From the NCBI GenBank assembly GCA_003602535.1, contig QQSA01000021.1, positions 15,924 through 68,530 on the forward strand: a stretch of DNA of 52,607 bases, written 5' to 3'. Positions 52,454 through 52,607 of this stretch are shown here, piece after piece; the stretch's first letter is position 1, and each line of letters begins with the position of its first letter. Below the pieces are notes generated by a model. The model did no database searches. It was not told the DNA's origin and saw only the letters and a program-made list of their open reading frames with translations. Both the position numbers and the translations under genes were made by a program. The DNA comes from Candidatus Poseidoniales archaeon (lineage in GTDB: Archaea; Thermoplasmatota; Poseidoniia; Poseidoniales; Poseidoniaceae).

Positions 52454-52607
52454 GTTGGATTGTTGTAAGAGCTCGCTCCGATGTTAAAGTCGAGCGTTCA
52501 ATCAGGGAAACTATGGCTATGCTGAATTTGACACGTGTTAATCACGCAGTCATTATTCCTGAAAATGCACAGTACAAAGGAATGCTTCAGAAGGCTAAGG
52601 ATTACAT
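52450..52607 (+). CDS. rpl30: Large-subunit ribosomal protein uL30, partial
   Basis: The first 52 residues (MSWIVVRARSDVKVERSIRE then TMAMLNLTRVNHAVIIPENA and QYKGMLQKAKDY) match archaeal L30. ATG 52450 overlaps the S5 stop (ATGA). The gene is cut by the window edge; archaeal L30 is about 150 residues, so two thirds are missing. Confidence 0.93.
   Translation, partial: MSWIVVRARSDVKVERSIRETMAMLNLTRVNHAVIIPENAQYKGMLQKAKDY

Overview
The window looks like a chromosomal segment of a marine planktonic archaeon of the Thermoplasmatota, most likely Marine Group II (Candidatus Poseidoniales). The evidence is the archaeal S10/spc-type ribosomal gene order with translation factor eIF1 (SUI1) and RNase P protein Rnp1 embedded, a thermosome, a Hef-type helicase-nuclease, an intron-containing tRNA-Trp whose intron carries a box C/D guide RNA, TATA-like boxes about 26 nt upstream of several start codons (leaderless style), moderate-to-low GC, and many very large secreted proteins with Asp-rich calcium-binding repeats and one C-terminal membrane anchor. 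The lineage is inferred from these traits; no database was searched.

Layout. 1-2043: proline/glutamate-semialdehyde catabolism (ALDH4-type dehydrogenase, cut by the window edge) and methionine sulfoxide reductase MsrA. 2141-14162: a surface/exoprotein block with a GDSL lipase-like protein, an S8 protease with a P-domain and MopE-like repeats, and a 1402-residue SGNH/propeller/repeat protein, interrupted by a DEAD-box RNA helicase with an RGG tail. 14211-20418: membrane proteins, including an alkaline-phosphatase-superfamily protein resembling GPI ethanolamine-phosphate transferases and a protein with the architecture and signature blocks of the CD36/LIMP-2 scavenger-receptor family, separated by a small ferritin-like gene. 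20526-22682: another anchored repeat protein. 22711-24744: three tRNA genes (Ala-GGC, Arg-TCU, Trp-CCA with intron), a SprT-like metalloprotease, pirin and a 35-codon eL41-like gene. 24825-33542: a second S8 protease, an aminotransferase, two membrane proteins and a large anchored adhesin-like protein. 33571-40779: thermosome, a two-gene redox-derived operon and Hef. 40878-52607: a possible structured leader and the ribosomal protein operon from L3 to L30, which runs off the right edge.

The most unusual element is the pair at 35329-38169. The first gene fuses an intact ferredoxin-like domain, a flavodoxin-like domain and a domain that follows succinate dehydrogenase/fumarate reductase subunit B but contains no cysteine. 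The second is an HdrB/SdhE-like CCG-domain protein that keeps only about two of the ten expected cluster cysteines. Both reading frames are intact and adjacent in an operon, so this looks like a retained, repurposed, largely cluster-free derivative of an SdhB-SdhE/TfrB module rather than decay. Other points of interest are the CD36-like protein, the GPI-transferase-like protein, the tRNA-Trp intron guide that fits C34 methylation by the N+5 rule, the eL41-like microgene and an SAP-domain fusion on ribosomal protein L32e.

Together the genes suggest a heterotroph that degrades protein and lipid with membrane-tethered exoenzymes, imports the products and oxidises amino acids. This physiology is inference from gene content.
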